Assembly (NCBI RefSeq): GCF_000374425.1
Contig: NZ_KB894354.1
Location: forward strand, 124,001 to 188,000
Length of the DNA stretch: 64,000 nt
Origin: Acinetobacter tjernbergiae DSM 14971 = CIP 107465
Lineage (GTDB): Bacteria > Pseudomonadota > Gammaproteobacteria > Pseudomonadales > Moraxellaceae
Reading direction: 5' to 3'
This document shows, piece after piece, positions 38,020-46,650 of the stretch. The translations under genes and the position numbers were made by a program. The notes beneath the pieces are model-generated. The model worked only from the letters and a program-made list of their open reading frames with translations. It was not told where the DNA came from and made no database searches. The stretch's first letter is position 1. Every line of letters begins with the position of its first letter.

Positions 38020-38145
38020 ATGATGAAAAATGAAAATCAAATAAGAATGATTGATACCAAAGATAAAGGCTGGTTTTGGTTTAGCTTAACTTTAGTGATT
38101 CAAATGCTATTTATTGTCATAAGTTACCTTGTGATAAATATTTAG
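38020..38145 (+). CDS. Small membrane protein, 41 residues
   Basis: A short ORF with a good AAGGTG ribosome site before the ATG at 38020. Residues 1-16 are polar and charged (MMKNENQIRMIDTKDK). They are followed by one membrane helix (GWFWFSLTLVIQMLFIVISYLVI) that fills the rest. I do not recognise it. It precedes the YqfO-like gene by 67 bases. Confidence 0.55.
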   Translation: MMKNENQIRMIDTKDKGWFWFSLTLVIQMLFIVISYLVINI

Positions 38146-38212
38146 CTTTGATATTTCTGTATTTTTAAGGTTATGATCGAATTATGATTTAAATATTTCA
38201 GATACCCGACTT

Positions 38213-38527
38213 ATGTTAAAACTCATTTATTATGTACCTGAATCTCATCTTGAGTCGACTAAACAAGCCATTTTTGCAGTAGGAGCAGGGGGTATCGGCA
38301 ACTATGAAGCTTGTGCATGGCAAGTGAAAGGAATGGGGCAATTTAAGCCTGTTAACGGTGCAAATCCCTTTTTAGGGCAATTGGATGAGTTGGAACAACT
38401 TGAAGAATGGCGAGTTGAAACGATTGTCTCAGAAGAGAAAGCCAGTGCTGTAGCAAAAGCATTAAAAGCAAGCCATCCTTATGAAGAGCCTGCCTTTGAA
38501 TTTCTGCAAATTTTGGATATTCACTAA
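38213..38527 (+). CDS. YqfO/NIF3-related small protein
   Basis: A 104-residue protein corresponding to the PII-like domain inserted in YqfO/NIF3 proteins and also found alone. Diagnostic runs are LIYYVPESHLESTKQAIFAVGAGGIGNYEACAWQ and ALKASHPYEEPAFEFLQIL; HPYEEPAF is characteristic. It lacks the dinuclear-metal NIF3 domain itself. Function of the free-standing form is not established. It is convergent with the nitroreductase gene, with two bases between stops. Confidence 0.88.
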   Translation: MLKLIYYVPESHLESTKQAIFAVGAGGIGNYEACAWQVKGMGQFKPVNGANPFLGQLDELEQLEEWRVETIVSEEKASAVAKALKASHPYEEPAFEFLQILDIH

Positions 38528-38529
38528 GA

Positions 38530-39291
38530 TTAAACTTTTTGAATAAACAAATTACGGTCAAAACGATATTGCGGAAAGAACACACCATCTTTGGCACGTT
38601 CACCTGCACCAATCACCATGACTGGATATTGTTGATCGTTTAATTTCAAAATTTTACGAACCAAAGGTTCATCAAAGCCCTCCATCATACAGCTATCAAA
38701 ACCATAAGCACGTAAAGCCAATACTAGATTTTCACAGGCTAATGCAGTGGTTTTTGTCGCCCAGAGTTGGGTGTCAGCAGGATTAAAAGCGGTTACAGGC
38801 AGTTGTTTATCTAGCGTTCGTACCACTTTGAATGCTACTTTTTTAAAGTTACCCAAGGCATTGAAGTAACCTGTTTTATAATTGTATGGAATAAAACGAT
38901 AATATTTTTGTACCATCGCCGGAGCTTCAGGAAATGGAAATTCGCTAATATTACGTTTTGCCATTTCATCAATACGATCTGTACGTGCCACACATACAAT
39001 TAATTCAGCAGCAGTTTTAGCCGCAAGTTGCCCTAAGCAAGCTTTGACTAATTGTTTTTTCTTACTTGGATTTTGCACCACATAAAAAGTCCAAGGCTGT
39101 AAATTTGATGAGTTGGGCGCAAGTAATGCCAAATCTAAGCAATCATCTAAAATTTCAGTTGGAATCGCTTTATCGGTAAATTTACGCACGGAACGGCGAC
39201 TTTCAATCACTTTGCGAAAGTTAGCCACATCAATATCTTGTGGGGCAGCTTCGTAATAACGATTCTTTTCGGTTTTTGTTTGATCTGTCAT
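38530..39291 (-). CDS. Nitroreductase-family flavoprotein
   Basis: A 253-residue FMN-dependent oxidoreductase. The FMN phosphate-binding motif ESRRSVRKFTDKAIP is near residue 30, LAPNSSNLQPWTFYVVQ near 60, and the C-terminal LALRAYGFDSCMMEGFDEPLVRKIL segment is complete. The substrate is unknown; members reduce nitroaromatics, quinones or iodotyrosine-like compounds. It starts at its own ATG and is probably monocistronic. Confidence 0.88.
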   Translation of the reverse strand: MTDQTKTEKNRYYEAAPQDIDVANFRKVIESRRSVRKFTDKAIPTEILDDCLDLALLAPNSSNLQPWTFYVVQNPSKKKQLVKACLGQLAAKTAAELIVCVARTDRIDEMAKRNISEFPFPEAPAMVQKYYRFIPYNYKTGYFNALGNFKKVAFKVVRTLDKQLPVTAFNPADTQLWATKTTALACENLVLALRAYGFDSCMMEGFDEPLVRKILKLNDQQYPVMVIGAGERAKDGVFFPQYRFDRNLFIQKV

Positions 39292-39340
39292 GAGTGATGT
39301 ATTTTCCTTAAGTATTTATATCCATATTGGGATGCAAAAT

Positions 39341-39376
39341 AAAAAAACCACCTAGTTTTTTAAACTAAGTGGTTTT
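39341..39376 (-). terminator. Terminator after the enoyl-CoA hydratase gene
   Basis: A 15-bp stem with one mismatch (AAAACCACCTAGTTT / AAACTAAGTGGTTTT) and a T3 loop runs into a T7 tract on the minus strand, 22 bases past the stop. Confidence 0.85.
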
Positions 39377-39397
39377 GATGAGTGCGTTATGACCTGA

Positions 39398-40198
39398 TTA
39401 ATTGAACTGAGAAAAATCAGGTTTGCGCTTTTGCATGAACGCTTGTACGGCTTCCATCATTTCAGGTGAACGTACACGCTGCATAAAGATTTCTGCTTCA
39501 TCATCTACACAAGCGATGATTTCCGCTAAATCTTGTTTCATCAGTGCTTTGGTTTGCTTGATTGATGCGAGTGGTAAAGCTGCTAAATGTTGAGCTGTTT
39601 TTTGGGCTGTTGCATAAACGTCTTCAACAATTTCATTGACTAAGTTTGCTTTGACAGCGGTTTCTGCATCAAATTTTTTCGCTGTGAATAACAATTCAGC
39701 CGCTTTTTGATAGCCTGCTTGTTTCACTAGTAAACGACTTGCAGCGCCTTCTGGAGAAAGACCAAGGCTTACGAATGGAATTTGAAATAGGGCAGTATTG
39801 TCTGCAAATACAATATCAGCATGTAATAAGATGGTCACACCAATCCCAATCGCAACGCCTTTCACCGCAATAATTAATGGCTTAGAAAAACGTGCTGCTG
39901 CTTTTAATAATACAAATGGGGGTTGATCGCCTGCTTTGCCTTCATGTGGCTTTTGGATGAAGCCCATGAAGTCTTTCATGTCATTACCCGCAGTAAAGTC
40001 TTGTTCTGCGCCACGGAAAATGACGACACGAACATCTTTACTTGCATCAGCTTCATCAAAGGCTTGTGCGATCCAGAGGTAAAGTTCACCATAAAGTGCA
40101 TTTTTTGCTTCTGAGCGGTTAATGGCTAAGGTGAGTACGCCATCTTCTAAATTTGCTTGCAAATGTTGATGAGGTTGTTGAATACAGCTAAGCGTCAT
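39398..40198 (-). CDS. Enoyl-CoA hydratase/isomerase
   Basis: A 266-residue crotonase-fold protein. The oxyanion-hole segments are TAGNDMKDFMGF (after EQDF) and AVKGVAIGIGVTILLHADIVFAD. The FQIPFVSLGLSPEGAASRLLVKQ region and the C-terminal trimer helix are intact. Glu residues at positions typical of hydratases are not both obvious, so it may be an isomerase. The pathway is unclear, with no beta-oxidation gene nearby. Confidence 0.87.
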   Translation of the reverse strand: MTLSCIQQPHQHLQANLEDGVLTLAINRSEAKNALYGELYLWIAQAFDEADASKDVRVVIFRGAEQDFTAGNDMKDFMGFIQKPHEGKAGDQPPFVLLKAAARFSKPLIIAVKGVAIGIGVTILLHADIVFADNTALFQIPFVSLGLSPEGAASRLLVKQAGYQKAAELLFTAKKFDAETAVKANLVNEIVEDVYATAQKTAQHLAALPLASIKQTKALMKQDLAEIIACVDDEAEIFMQRVRSPEMMEAVQAFMQKRKPDFSQFN

Positions 40199-40301
40199 CG
40201 TACTATCCTTGCTTTAATCCAGATTGATTTTTTAAGTGATCTCATTATGTCGTATATTTGCTTGGCATAGTGCAACTGATGAGTTCAAAAAAAGTGAAAT
40301 T

Positions 40302-40874
40302 ATGCCTATGTACACATTTGACTATCTTGTTTTTATTGGACGCTTTCAGCCATTTCATTTTGCGCATATGCAAACCATTGAAATCGCATTGCAACAGAGT
40401 CAACATGTGGTCTTAGCATTGGGTTCTGCGCAATCAGAACGGAATATCAAAAATCCATTTTTAGCCACTGAACGTGAGCAAATGATTCTGTCCAATTTTT
40501 CTGAGGCGGATCAAAAGCGCATCCATTTTGTGCATGTGATTGATGTTTATAATGATGAAAAATGGGTCAAACAAGTTAAAAGTTTAGTCAATCAAGTGAT
40601 TGAGCCCAATGTAAAAGTAGGCTTGATCGGTCATTTCAAAGATGAATCTTCGTATTATTTAGCTTTATTTCCTGAGTGGGAAATGGTGGAGCTAGACAGT
40701 CTAAGAGATTCAATTTCAGCCACACCGATGCGAGAAGCGTATTATCGGGGCGAGATTCAAACTGAATTTTTTCCAAAGGGAACGATTCAATTTTTGACTG
40801 AATTTAAAAATACGGAAGTCTATGCTGAGTTACAGCGCAAATATTTTGCGGGTGATAAAAGCAATTTAGCTTAA
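40302..40874 (+). CDS. nadM: Nicotinamide-nucleotide adenylyltransferase, NadM type
   Basis: A 190-residue NMN adenylyltransferase making NAD from NMN and ATP. The nucleotidyltransferase GRFQPFHFAHMQ motif is near residue 14, and the second motif SISATPMREAYY (ISxTxxR) is near 144. There is no fused Nudix domain. The start is the ATG at 40302; upstream in-frame codons would add residues without similarity. Acinetobacter uses a NadM-type enzyme in its NAD pathway, which suits this call. Confidence 0.88.
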   Translation: MPMYTFDYLVFIGRFQPFHFAHMQTIEIALQQSQHVVLALGSAQSERNIKNPFLATEREQMILSNFSEADQKRIHFVHVIDVYNDEKWVKQVKSLVNQVIEPNVKVGLIGHFKDESSYYLALFPEWEMVELDSLRDSISATPMREAYYRGEIQTEFFPKGTIQFLTEFKNTEVYAELQRKYFAGDKSNLA

Positions 40875-40893
40875 CCATATTCTTATGGTTTTA
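40873..40893 (+). terminator. Hairpin after nadM overlapping the LysR stop
   Basis: The stem AACCATA / TATGGTT with a TTCT loop ends in TTAATTCTTT. It spans the nadM stop and the last codons of the convergent LysR gene. Confidence 0.5.
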
Positions 40894-41794
40894 ATTCTTT
40901 CATCAGGAAATCAATAAAAACACGAATATGAAAAGATTCGTGTTTTTTTGACGGATAGAGTAGGGAAAAGGGGCGCGAAGTACCTGAAAATGCTGTCAAC
41001 ACTTCAATCAATTCTCCATTTTTAAGTTCTTTTTCTACAATAAAACGATAGGTCTGTAATAAACCAGCACTATGTTTTGCCAGTGTAACGGTACCTAAAA
41101 TATCATCAAAGCAACGGATATTTCCTACGCTTTGGTATTCAATCATCTGTTGATTCAAATTAAATAGCCAAGGTACATTTTTGCCCGTACTCGGGAGCAC
41201 AAATTGAATGCATTGATGATGCTGTAAATCCTCAAGGCTTTGTGGTATTCCGAATTTTTTTAAATATTCAGGCGACGCCACTACAATCAGTTCAGCCTGT
41301 TCAAGTTGCCGTGCAATTAAATTTGAATCAGCAAATTGGCGTCCACGAATTGCTAAATCATATCCTTCAGCAATGAAGTCCACATTTTTATTGGTCAATT
41401 GCACATCTATTTTGATGGCTGGATATTGCTGTGAAAACTTTGCCAATAAGGGCAGGATGCGATAGTGTCCATAAGGGGTTGGAATACTGATGCGAATTAA
41501 ACCAGATGGTTGTTGTGTTTGATTTTTGAGCTGTTGCTCCGCTTCTAAAATTTGATTCAGTGCTTGCTTACATTCATCAAAATAGATTTTTCCTTGTGTT
41601 GTCAAACGCACTTGTCGGGTTGTTCGTACAAAAAGTGAGGTCGCTAGATGTTTTTCTAGGCGAGCAATCGAGCGACTCACTGCGGCTGGGCTGACACCTG
41701 CTTGTAGTGCTGCTTTAGAAAAGCTCTCATATTCTGCAACTAAGCAAAATAGCTCTACGCTACTAAACATCATTCGTTTAAGTTGTTGAGTCAT
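40883..41794 (-). CDS. LysR-type transcriptional regulator
   Basis: A 303-residue LTTR. It has an N-terminal winged helix-turn-helix (FSKAALQAGVSPAAVSRSIARLEKHLATSLFVRTTRQVRLT) and a C-terminal effector-binding domain. It is divergent from the glutathione S-transferase gene with a 97-base spacer, the classic layout for LTTR control of the neighbour. The inducer is unknown. It belongs to the large CrgA/DsdC-like LTTR group by its tail (FSLLYPSKKHESFHIRVFIDFL). Confidence 0.93.
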   Translation of the reverse strand: MTQQLKRMMFSSVELFCLVAEYESFSKAALQAGVSPAAVSRSIARLEKHLATSLFVRTTRQVRLTTQGKIYFDECKQALNQILEAEQQLKNQTQQPSGLIRISIPTPYGHYRILPLLAKFSQQYPAIKIDVQLTNKNVDFIAEGYDLAIRGRQFADSNLIARQLEQAELIVVASPEYLKKFGIPQSLEDLQHHQCIQFVLPSTGKNVPWLFNLNQQMIEYQSVGNIRCFDDILGTVTLAKHSAGLLQTYRFIVEKELKNGELIEVLTAFSGTSRPFSLLYPSKKHESFHIRVFIDFLMKELKP

Positions 41795-41891
41795 TGATTA
41801 CACCATGTAAAAAATGATTTGAGTTGTAGGCTATTTAAGCACATAAATGTAAATAATAAGATGATTTCATTGCTTGTAATGGAGTCAATTT

Positions 41892-42494
41892 ATGAAACTA
41901 TTTTATTCACCAAATGCTTGTTCTTTAGCACCACATATTGTTTTAAGAGAGCTTGGGCTTCCATTTGAATTAATCAAAGTCGATTTGCAACAGCATTTAA
42001 CTGAACTGGGTGAAGACTTTTATCAACTCAATCAAAAAGGACAAGTGCCTTTATTGCAGTTTGAAAATGGCTCTTTTTTAACTGAGGGCGCTGTTATTTG
42101 TCAGTTTTTGGTTGATCAATCTTCTCGTCAGGATTTGTTAGCCGAAATAAATACCTTTGAGCGTTACCAAGTTCTCGCATGGATGAATTTTATTGCTGCG
42201 GAAATTCATAAAGCATATTCACCATTTTTCCATGAGTCCTATGGCGAAGAATCTAAAACTGTCTTTAGTACGGTTTTAAATAAACACTATGCATGGGTCG
42301 ATCAACAACTAGATGGGCAAAATTATCTAACTGGAAGTAATTTTACGATTGCAGATATTTATCTGTTTGTCGTAACACGATGGGCAGATTTCATTGGTCT
42401 TGAGCTTGGGTATTTTATTCATCTAACAGGTTTTATGCAGCGAATTGGTAATCGTCAAACAGTTCAAGATGCGATAGCAGCCGAAGCATCTTAG
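41892..42494 (+). CDS. Glutathione S-transferase, bacterial beta-like class
   Basis: A 200-residue protein with a thioredoxin-fold N-domain (MKLFYSPNACSLAPHIVLRELGLPFELIKVDL), in which Cys10 fits beta-class enzymes. QVPLLQFENGSFLTEGAVICQFL is the cis-Pro/SNAIL-like region. The C-terminal helical domain is complete (GQNYLTGSNFTIADIYLFVVTRW). It is probably the target of the divergent LysR and is followed by the tautomerase and NTF2-like genes on the same strand. Confidence 0.92.
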   Translation: MKLFYSPNACSLAPHIVLRELGLPFELIKVDLQQHLTELGEDFYQLNQKGQVPLLQFENGSFLTEGAVICQFLVDQSSRQDLLAEINTFERYQVLAWMNFIAAEIHKAYSPFFHESYGEESKTVFSTVLNKHYAWVDQQLDGQNYLTGSNFTIADIYLFVVTRWADFIGLELGYFIHLTGFMQRIGNRQTVQDAIAAEAS

Positions 42495-42531
42495 TATTTT
42501 GCTATTTATAAAATTATAAAAGGAGATCCCT

Positions 42532-42744
42532 ATGCCTTATATTTTAATTCAAATCACTAAAGAAAATGTCTCTACAGAGCAGAAACAACGGTTGATTCAG
42601 GAAGCTACAGATTTAGTTGTTCGGGTGCTTGATAAAGACCCAGCTACTACATTTGTGGTAATTGATGAAGTTGATACAGATAACTGGGGTGTAGCAGGCG
42701 AATCAGTTTCGACTATACGCAATAGACAAAGAATAGGTACATAA
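42532..42744 (+). CDS. 4-oxalocrotonate tautomerase family protein
   Basis: A 70-residue tautomerase. Pro2, the catalytic N-terminal proline after Met removal, is present (MPYILIQITKENV). The core TEQKQRLIQEATDLVVRVLDKDPATTFVVIDEV matches the family. It lies 37 bases downstream of the GST gene with an AGGAG ribosome site, so it is probably in the same transcript. Confidence 0.9.
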   Translation: MPYILIQITKENVSTEQKQRLIQEATDLVVRVLDKDPATTFVVIDEVDTDNWGVAGESVSTIRNRQRIGT

Positions 42745-42745
42745 G

Positions 42746-43126
42746 ATGCAAAATAATTCGATAACTGAGATTCAACAGCAACTCGAAAAATACTTCGATG
42801 CTTTGTACTTTTGTGATGTGGATAAATTGCAGGACGTATTTCATTCCGATGCAACTTATATCAACGCAACGGATGAGCCTATGCTTAAGTTAGATATGGA
42901 TACTTATTTCTCTATTGTGGAAAAGCGTATTTCACCCGCATCTCAAAACCAATTAAGACAAGATAAGGTTATTGCGATCAATTTGATTCATGATCAGTTA
43001 GCGATGGTACATGTTGAATGTGTGATTGAACCTAAATATTTTTATGATGCACTGACATTGGTACAAAAGCAGGGTGAGTGGAAAATTATTTCTAAAGTCT
43101 TCCATTATCAAACTTTAGCGGATTGA
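42746..43126 (+). CDS. NTF2-like/SnoaL-type protein (lumazine-binding-like)
   Basis: A 126-residue protein of the NTF2 fold, comparable to putative lumazine-binding or SnoaL-like domains. Its sequence shows QLEKYFDALYFCDVDKLQDVFHSDATYINA and a typical C-terminal beta strand pair (VIEPKYFYDALTLVQKQGEWKIISKVFHY). It follows the tautomerase gene by one base, in an apparent GST-tautomerase-NTF2 operon. Substrate unknown. Confidence 0.85.
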   Translation: MQNNSITEIQQQLEKYFDALYFCDVDKLQDVFHSDATYINATDEPMLKLDMDTYFSIVEKRISPASQNQLRQDKVIAINLIHDQLAMVHVECVIEPKYFYDALTLVQKQGEWKIISKVFHYQTLAD

Positions 43127-43489
43127 TTAAGCATCTTCCCAAAAGATCAGTCGATTTGAAAAAGGATCAGTCATACTGAGTTCTAATGTTTCCCAGTCTG
43201 TTTTTTCGATTTGAGGTTTAGCAAATTGATAGTGCTTTGCCTCAAGTTCAGTATGTAACAAAGTAAGATTTTCCCAATAAATACGGATCGCACTATGTGG
43301 ACTTGCATCCCCAAAATGTTCTGTTAGGTGGATGATGCAATCATCTTTGGATATTTGTAAATATGAAGGGAAGTTGTCTGCAAATTTGTGCTGCCAGTCG
43401 AGTTGAAAGCCTAAATAATCTAGATAAAATGTTTGAGCTAATTCAATATCAAAAATACGGAAAATAGGGGTGATTGAACCAGATTGCAT
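43127..43489 (-). CDS. VOC-family glyoxalase/bleomycin-resistance-like protein
   Basis: A 120-residue vicinal-oxygen-chelate fold protein. It has two beta-alpha-beta-beta-beta modules, with TPIFRIFDIELAQTFYLDYLGFQLDW at the N-terminus and the C-terminal LELSMTDPFSNRLIFWEDA. This resembles the bleomycin-binding/glyoxalase superfamily. It is convergent with the NTF2-like gene, its stop adjoining directly. Activity is not certain. Confidence 0.85.
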   Translation of the reverse strand: MQSGSITPIFRIFDIELAQTFYLDYLGFQLDWQHKFADNFPSYLQISKDDCIIHLTEHFGDASPHSAIRIYWENLTLLHTELEAKHYQFAKPQIEKTDWETLELSMTDPFSNRLIFWEDA

Positions 43490-43501
43490 TATTCGTCCTT
43501 G

Positions 43502-44074
43502 CTAGCGAACACCAAATTGTTGAGTCCAATAGCTCTTTTGTTTGGCGGATTGGTCAGATGTACAGGCAATGGCATAGTCTGTAAACTTAGGATGCATTAG
43601 ATTACTACAATGTACTGGGCTCGTAAGCCATACCGACATCACTTCATTTAAATTTTTTTGTCCTCTTGCAACATTTTCACCGCCACCTCGACCGTTAAAT
43701 TCAGATTGTTTTAGACGTGCTTTTAAATCTAATCCAGTGCTACTGATATGCCCAAGCATGTTGTGATTTGCCATATCTTCGGCATGAGCAAAAGCACTTT
43801 GATATAAGTGCCGATTCCATGTTAAGGGTGCAGCAGCAGCGAAATGTTGCTGACCACATTGGCGTGGATGCTGGCGAATTTCATTGATGGCATGGATAAT
43901 CACTTGTTGATAGGCAGGGTTTTGTAAATCTTGGCAGCGTATTTCCGTTGTTTCGATTTGAATTTGTGCTACTGATGTTGCATTTTCTTGAGGTGTAGCC
44001 GTTGGGGCACTTGTATTACATGCAGATAGAAGAATGAAACCAAGTAATGAGCAAAATAAGTTGCACTGATTCAT
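43502..44074 (-). CDS. CAP-domain (SCP/YkwD-like) lipoprotein
   Basis: A 190-residue protein with a lipoprotein signal peptide (lipobox LLSAC, Cys about 18). A linker is followed by a CAP domain with INEIRQHPRQCGQ, AFAHAEDMANHNMLGHISSTGLDLKAR, GENVARG and PVHCSNLMHPKFTDYAIAC. The His/Glu cavity residues of the fold are present. Bacterial CAP proteins are exported with unclear roles. It is encoded just downstream of the peroxiredoxin gene but with its own start at 44074. Confidence 0.86.
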   Translation of the reverse strand: MNQCNLFCSLLGFILLSACNTSAPTATPQENATSVAQIQIETTEIRCQDLQNPAYQQVIIHAINEIRQHPRQCGQQHFAAAAPLTWNRHLYQSAFAHAEDMANHNMLGHISSTGLDLKARLKQSEFNGRGGGENVARGQKNLNEVMSVWLTSPVHCSNLMHPKFTDYAIACTSDQSAKQKSYWTQQFGVR

Positions 44075-44147
44075 TTTCAATATCTTTAATTATTTTAATC
44101 TTTTTATCATACGCTAAGGCTGAAGTGCGGAGCAATTTACACATATC

Positions 44148-44177
44148 AAAAAAGCGAGTATGGAACTCGCTTTTTTT
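44148..44177 (-). terminator. Terminator after bcp
   Basis: The stem AAAAAAGCGAGT / ACTCGCTTTTTT with a 5-nt loop and T-runs on both strands. It serves the minus-strand peroxiredoxin gene. Confidence 0.85.
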
Positions 44178-44188
44178 GTTACCTAAGA

Positions 44189-44653
44189 TTATGAAGCAAC
44201 TTGTAATGCTTTTAAATCTTCCAATACTTGCTCAGCATGTCCAGCAGCTTTGACTTTTCGATAGCTTTTTACCAGTTGCTGATTGTGGAAAATAAAGGTT
44301 GAGCGTTCGATGCCCATGACTTGTTTGCCATACATATTTTTTTCTTTAATCACATCGAAATGTTTACACAAGATTTCTTCTTTATCACTAATTAAATCAA
44401 TCGTGAGCGATTGTTTCTCAGTGAAGTTTTGATGTGCTTTGACTGAATCGCGTGATACCCCAAGAATTTGGCAATTTAAGGCATCAAATTGATCTTTTAA
44501 GCATGAAAAGCCGATCGCTTGAGTCGTACAGCCTGGTGTTGAATCTTTTGGGTAAAAATAGAGTACTAACCATTCATTGGTGAGTTCAGCTAGATTCACT
44601 TCACCTTGTGTTGTTGGAAAAGTATGATTCGGTAGTTGAATATTCTCAGACAT
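44189..44653 (-). CDS. bcp: Thioredoxin-dependent peroxiredoxin (Bcp/PrxQ)
   Basis: A 154-residue thiol peroxidase of the atypical 2-Cys PrxQ type. The peroxidatic Cys is in DSTPGCTTQAIGF, and a second Cys five residues later in GFSCLKD matches the resolving cysteine. It scavenges hydrogen and alkyl peroxides. It is 19 bases downstream of the Dph6-like gene, with which it may be co-transcribed. Confidence 0.93.
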   Translation of the reverse strand: MSENIQLPNHTFPTTQGEVNLAELTNEWLVLYFYPKDSTPGCTTQAIGFSCLKDQFDALNCQILGVSRDSVKAHQNFTEKQSLTIDLISDKEEILCKHFDVIKEKNMYGKQVMGIERSTFIFHNQQLVKSYRKVKAAGHAEQVLEDLKALQVAS

Positions 44654-44672
44654 TTCGATTCCTTCAATAAAA

Positions 44673-45359
44673 CTAAAGTTGGTCTAGTTCAAGTGGTAAA
44701 AAAGCATATTCTTCATGATAAACAATATCACCCTGTCGTACAGGAATTGCTTTGTTAAAAATTGGCCCATCAATAACTGTGGTATGGAACTCACCACCTT
44801 CGCCACATGGATCTATACCGCGATTTTCTAATTCTTGGATGTATTCTAAAGTCAGGATCTTACCCAAATCGTTAACTTGCATACCAAGCTTCAAATTTAC
44901 CGTTACGATCACACTGCGAAAGCCAAGTTTGATAAATTCTTCAACGACTTCACGATGGGGGCGTAGCCAAAGTGGCATACCTAATTTAAGCCCGACTTGT
45001 TGAGTAACACGGTCATGCCAACAACCATATTTAGGCATATCTAGATCGCCTGTGACCAGTACTTCTGCACCTTGTTGTTTAGCTTGCTGAAGTAGCTCTA
45101 TAAATTTACTTTCATAGTCAGCCCAGCTTGAAGATGCCATAAAAATAGGTAAACCAATTGCATCCGCTTGTGCTTGAATAATATCGAGGGGCATAGCATG
45201 TGAACGGGAGCGTTGTCCTTGTTCTTCTAACATGACAATCAATCCAGTCGCTTTGCCTGTTTGCATGGTATGGTACAGGGCAAGTGAACTGTCTTTCCCC
45301 CCACTAAATGAAACAATACATTGTCGTTGATGGGTATTGGTCTTCCATTGATCCTGCAT
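44673..45359 (-). CDS. Diphthine-ammonia ligase-like ATP-binding protein (Dph6/MJ0570 family)
   Basis: A 228-residue N-type ATP pyrophosphatase fold protein. The PP-loop SFSGGKDSSLALYHTM is near residue 18, and the family motif DPCGEGGEFHTTVIDGP near 195. Bacteria do not make diphthamide, so the true reaction is unknown; the family name comes from its eukaryotic and archaeal relatives. I use the ATG at 45359 rather than an upstream TTG. Confidence 0.85.
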   Translation of the reverse strand: MQDQWKTNTHQRQCIVSFSGGKDSSLALYHTMQTGKATGLIVMLEEQGQRSRSHAMPLDIIQAQADAIGLPIFMASSSWADYESKFIELLQQAKQQGAEVLVTGDLDMPKYGCWHDRVTQQVGLKLGMPLWLRPHREVVEEFIKLGFRSVIVTVNLKLGMQVNDLGKILTLEYIQELENRGIDPCGEGGEFHTTVIDGPIFNKAIPVRQGDIVYHEEYAFLPLELDQL

Positions 45360-45405
45360 GGTGTAATTCAACTTATTCAAGATAAAAGAAATTTTAACAG
45401 AACTG

Positions 45406-45433
45406 ATAAAAAAGCCTGCATAAATGCAGGCTT
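45406..45433 (-). terminator. Terminator between the small exported protein and the Dph6-like gene
   Basis: The stem AAGCCTGCAT / ATGCAGGCTT, 10 bp around AA, runs on the minus strand into T6. It ends the gene at 45453-45878. Confidence 0.88.
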
Positions 45434-45452
45434 CATTTTTAACAATATTCGC

Positions 45453-45878
45453 TTATTTTTTCGGTGCTTGTTGCTGCTGTTGTTGAGCAGCTTTCATTGC
45501 TTCTTCAGTCAATTTTTCTAATTTAGTTACAAGTGGTGCGCCTAAACAAGCCTGTAATTCTTTATTTTGCTGCTGTACAAAGCCTAAAGAACTTGGGCTT
45601 TTCTTCGCATTGATGGCACTTTGGATTTCCCATTTCTGTGCTTCAGTCACTTTACCTTGAGCGTCAATTTGGCATCCACAGAACTTGCTTACTTCTGCTG
45701 CTGACAATTTACCGCCTTTAGTGGTCTGTTCTTTACAAACATTAATTAAACCAGCTTTTACATTGGTACTTTTATATACAGCTTGTAATGGATTATCTGC
45801 TGCGTGCGTTGCTGTTGCAAATAAAGCCGCAGCTGACATCATTGTAGAAAGAATAAGATTTGATTTGAAAAACTTCAT
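45453..45878 (-). CDS. Small exported hypothetical protein, 141 residues
   Basis: A signal peptide (MKFFKSNLILSTMMSAAALFATATHA) precedes a mature part with four cysteines (INVCKEQ, KFCGCQ, QACLGA), helical content and a Gln-rich basic C-terminus. I do not recognise a domain. It lies between queC and the Dph6-like gene but has its own terminator. Confidence 0.75.
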   Translation of the reverse strand: MKFFKSNLILSTMMSAAALFATATHAADNPLQAVYKSTNVKAGLINVCKEQTTKGGKLSAAEVSKFCGCQIDAQGKVTEAQKWEIQSAINAKKSPSSLGFVQQQNKELQACLGAPLVTKLEKLTEEAMKAAQQQQQQAPKK

Positions 45879-45908
45879 ATATTGTACCTAATGATTGCCC
45901 TATATCGT

Positions 45909-46589
45909 TTATTCAGTATAACGTGTAGGGTCCGTAATACCTGCTTCGATGAAACCTTGTTGACGTAAACGGCAACTGTCGCATTTGCCACATGCACGTC
46001 CTTGAGCATCTGCCTGATAGCAGGATACTGTTTGGCTATAGTCTACGCCATGTTCGATACCTAAGCGTATAATATTCGCTTTGGATAAATGTAACAAAGG
46101 TGTTTCAATTTTAAGGGGTTTTCCTTCAACGCCAGCTTTCGTTGCTAATCGAGCGAGATTGGCAAAAGCGTCAATAAATTCAGGACGACAGTCTGGATAC
46201 CCTGAATAATCAACAGCATTTATTCCAATCACGATGGCAGCAGCGTCAAAAACTTCAGCAGCTGCTAGTGCATAGGATAGAAAAATCGTGTTACGTGCTG
46301 GAACATAAGTTACAGGAATCCCTTCTTGTAATTGTTCTGGAACGTCAATGTTATGATCTGTAAGTGCAGAACCGCCTAAATTACCTAAATCAATGTTAAT
46401 GACACGATGTTCAACACCTGCACGTTGTGCTAAAGCTCTTGCAGCATCAAGTTCAGTCGTTGAACGTTGACCGTACATAAAACTTAAAGCGATACATGCA
46501 TAATTTGCCTGTGCCCAAGCAAGACACGTTGTTGAGTCTAAGCCGCCAGACAATAATACGATGGCACGAGAACGCATATTATTTTCCAT
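45909..46589 (-). CDS. queC: 7-cyano-7-deazaguanine synthase QueC
   Basis: ATP-dependent synthase making preQ0 for queuosine tRNA modification. It has 226 residues. The PP-loop is [16 protein letters not shown], the central block is [16 protein letters not shown] and [15 protein letters not shown], and the Zn-binding cysteines are [17 protein letters not shown]. Two starts are possible: 46589, with an AGG ribosome site, or the Met four codons in (46577), which lines up better with E. coli QueC. It is downstream of queE. Confidence 0.95.
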   Translation of the reverse strand: MENNMRSRAIVLLSGGLDSTTCLAWAQANYACIALSFMYGQRSTTELDAARALAQRAGVEHRVINIDLGNLGGSALTDHNIDVPEQLQEGIPVTYVPARNTIFLSYALAAAEVFDAAAIVIGINAVDYSGYPDCRPEFIDAFANLARLATKAGVEGKPLKIETPLLHLSKANIIRLGIEHGVDYSQTVSCYQADAQGRACGKCDSCRLRQQGFIEAGITDPTRYTE

Positions 46590-46650
46590 TATTCAACCTA
46601 AAATAAATTTGATAAAAGCTATGATTGATTAAAATCACTTTGAGAACTTT

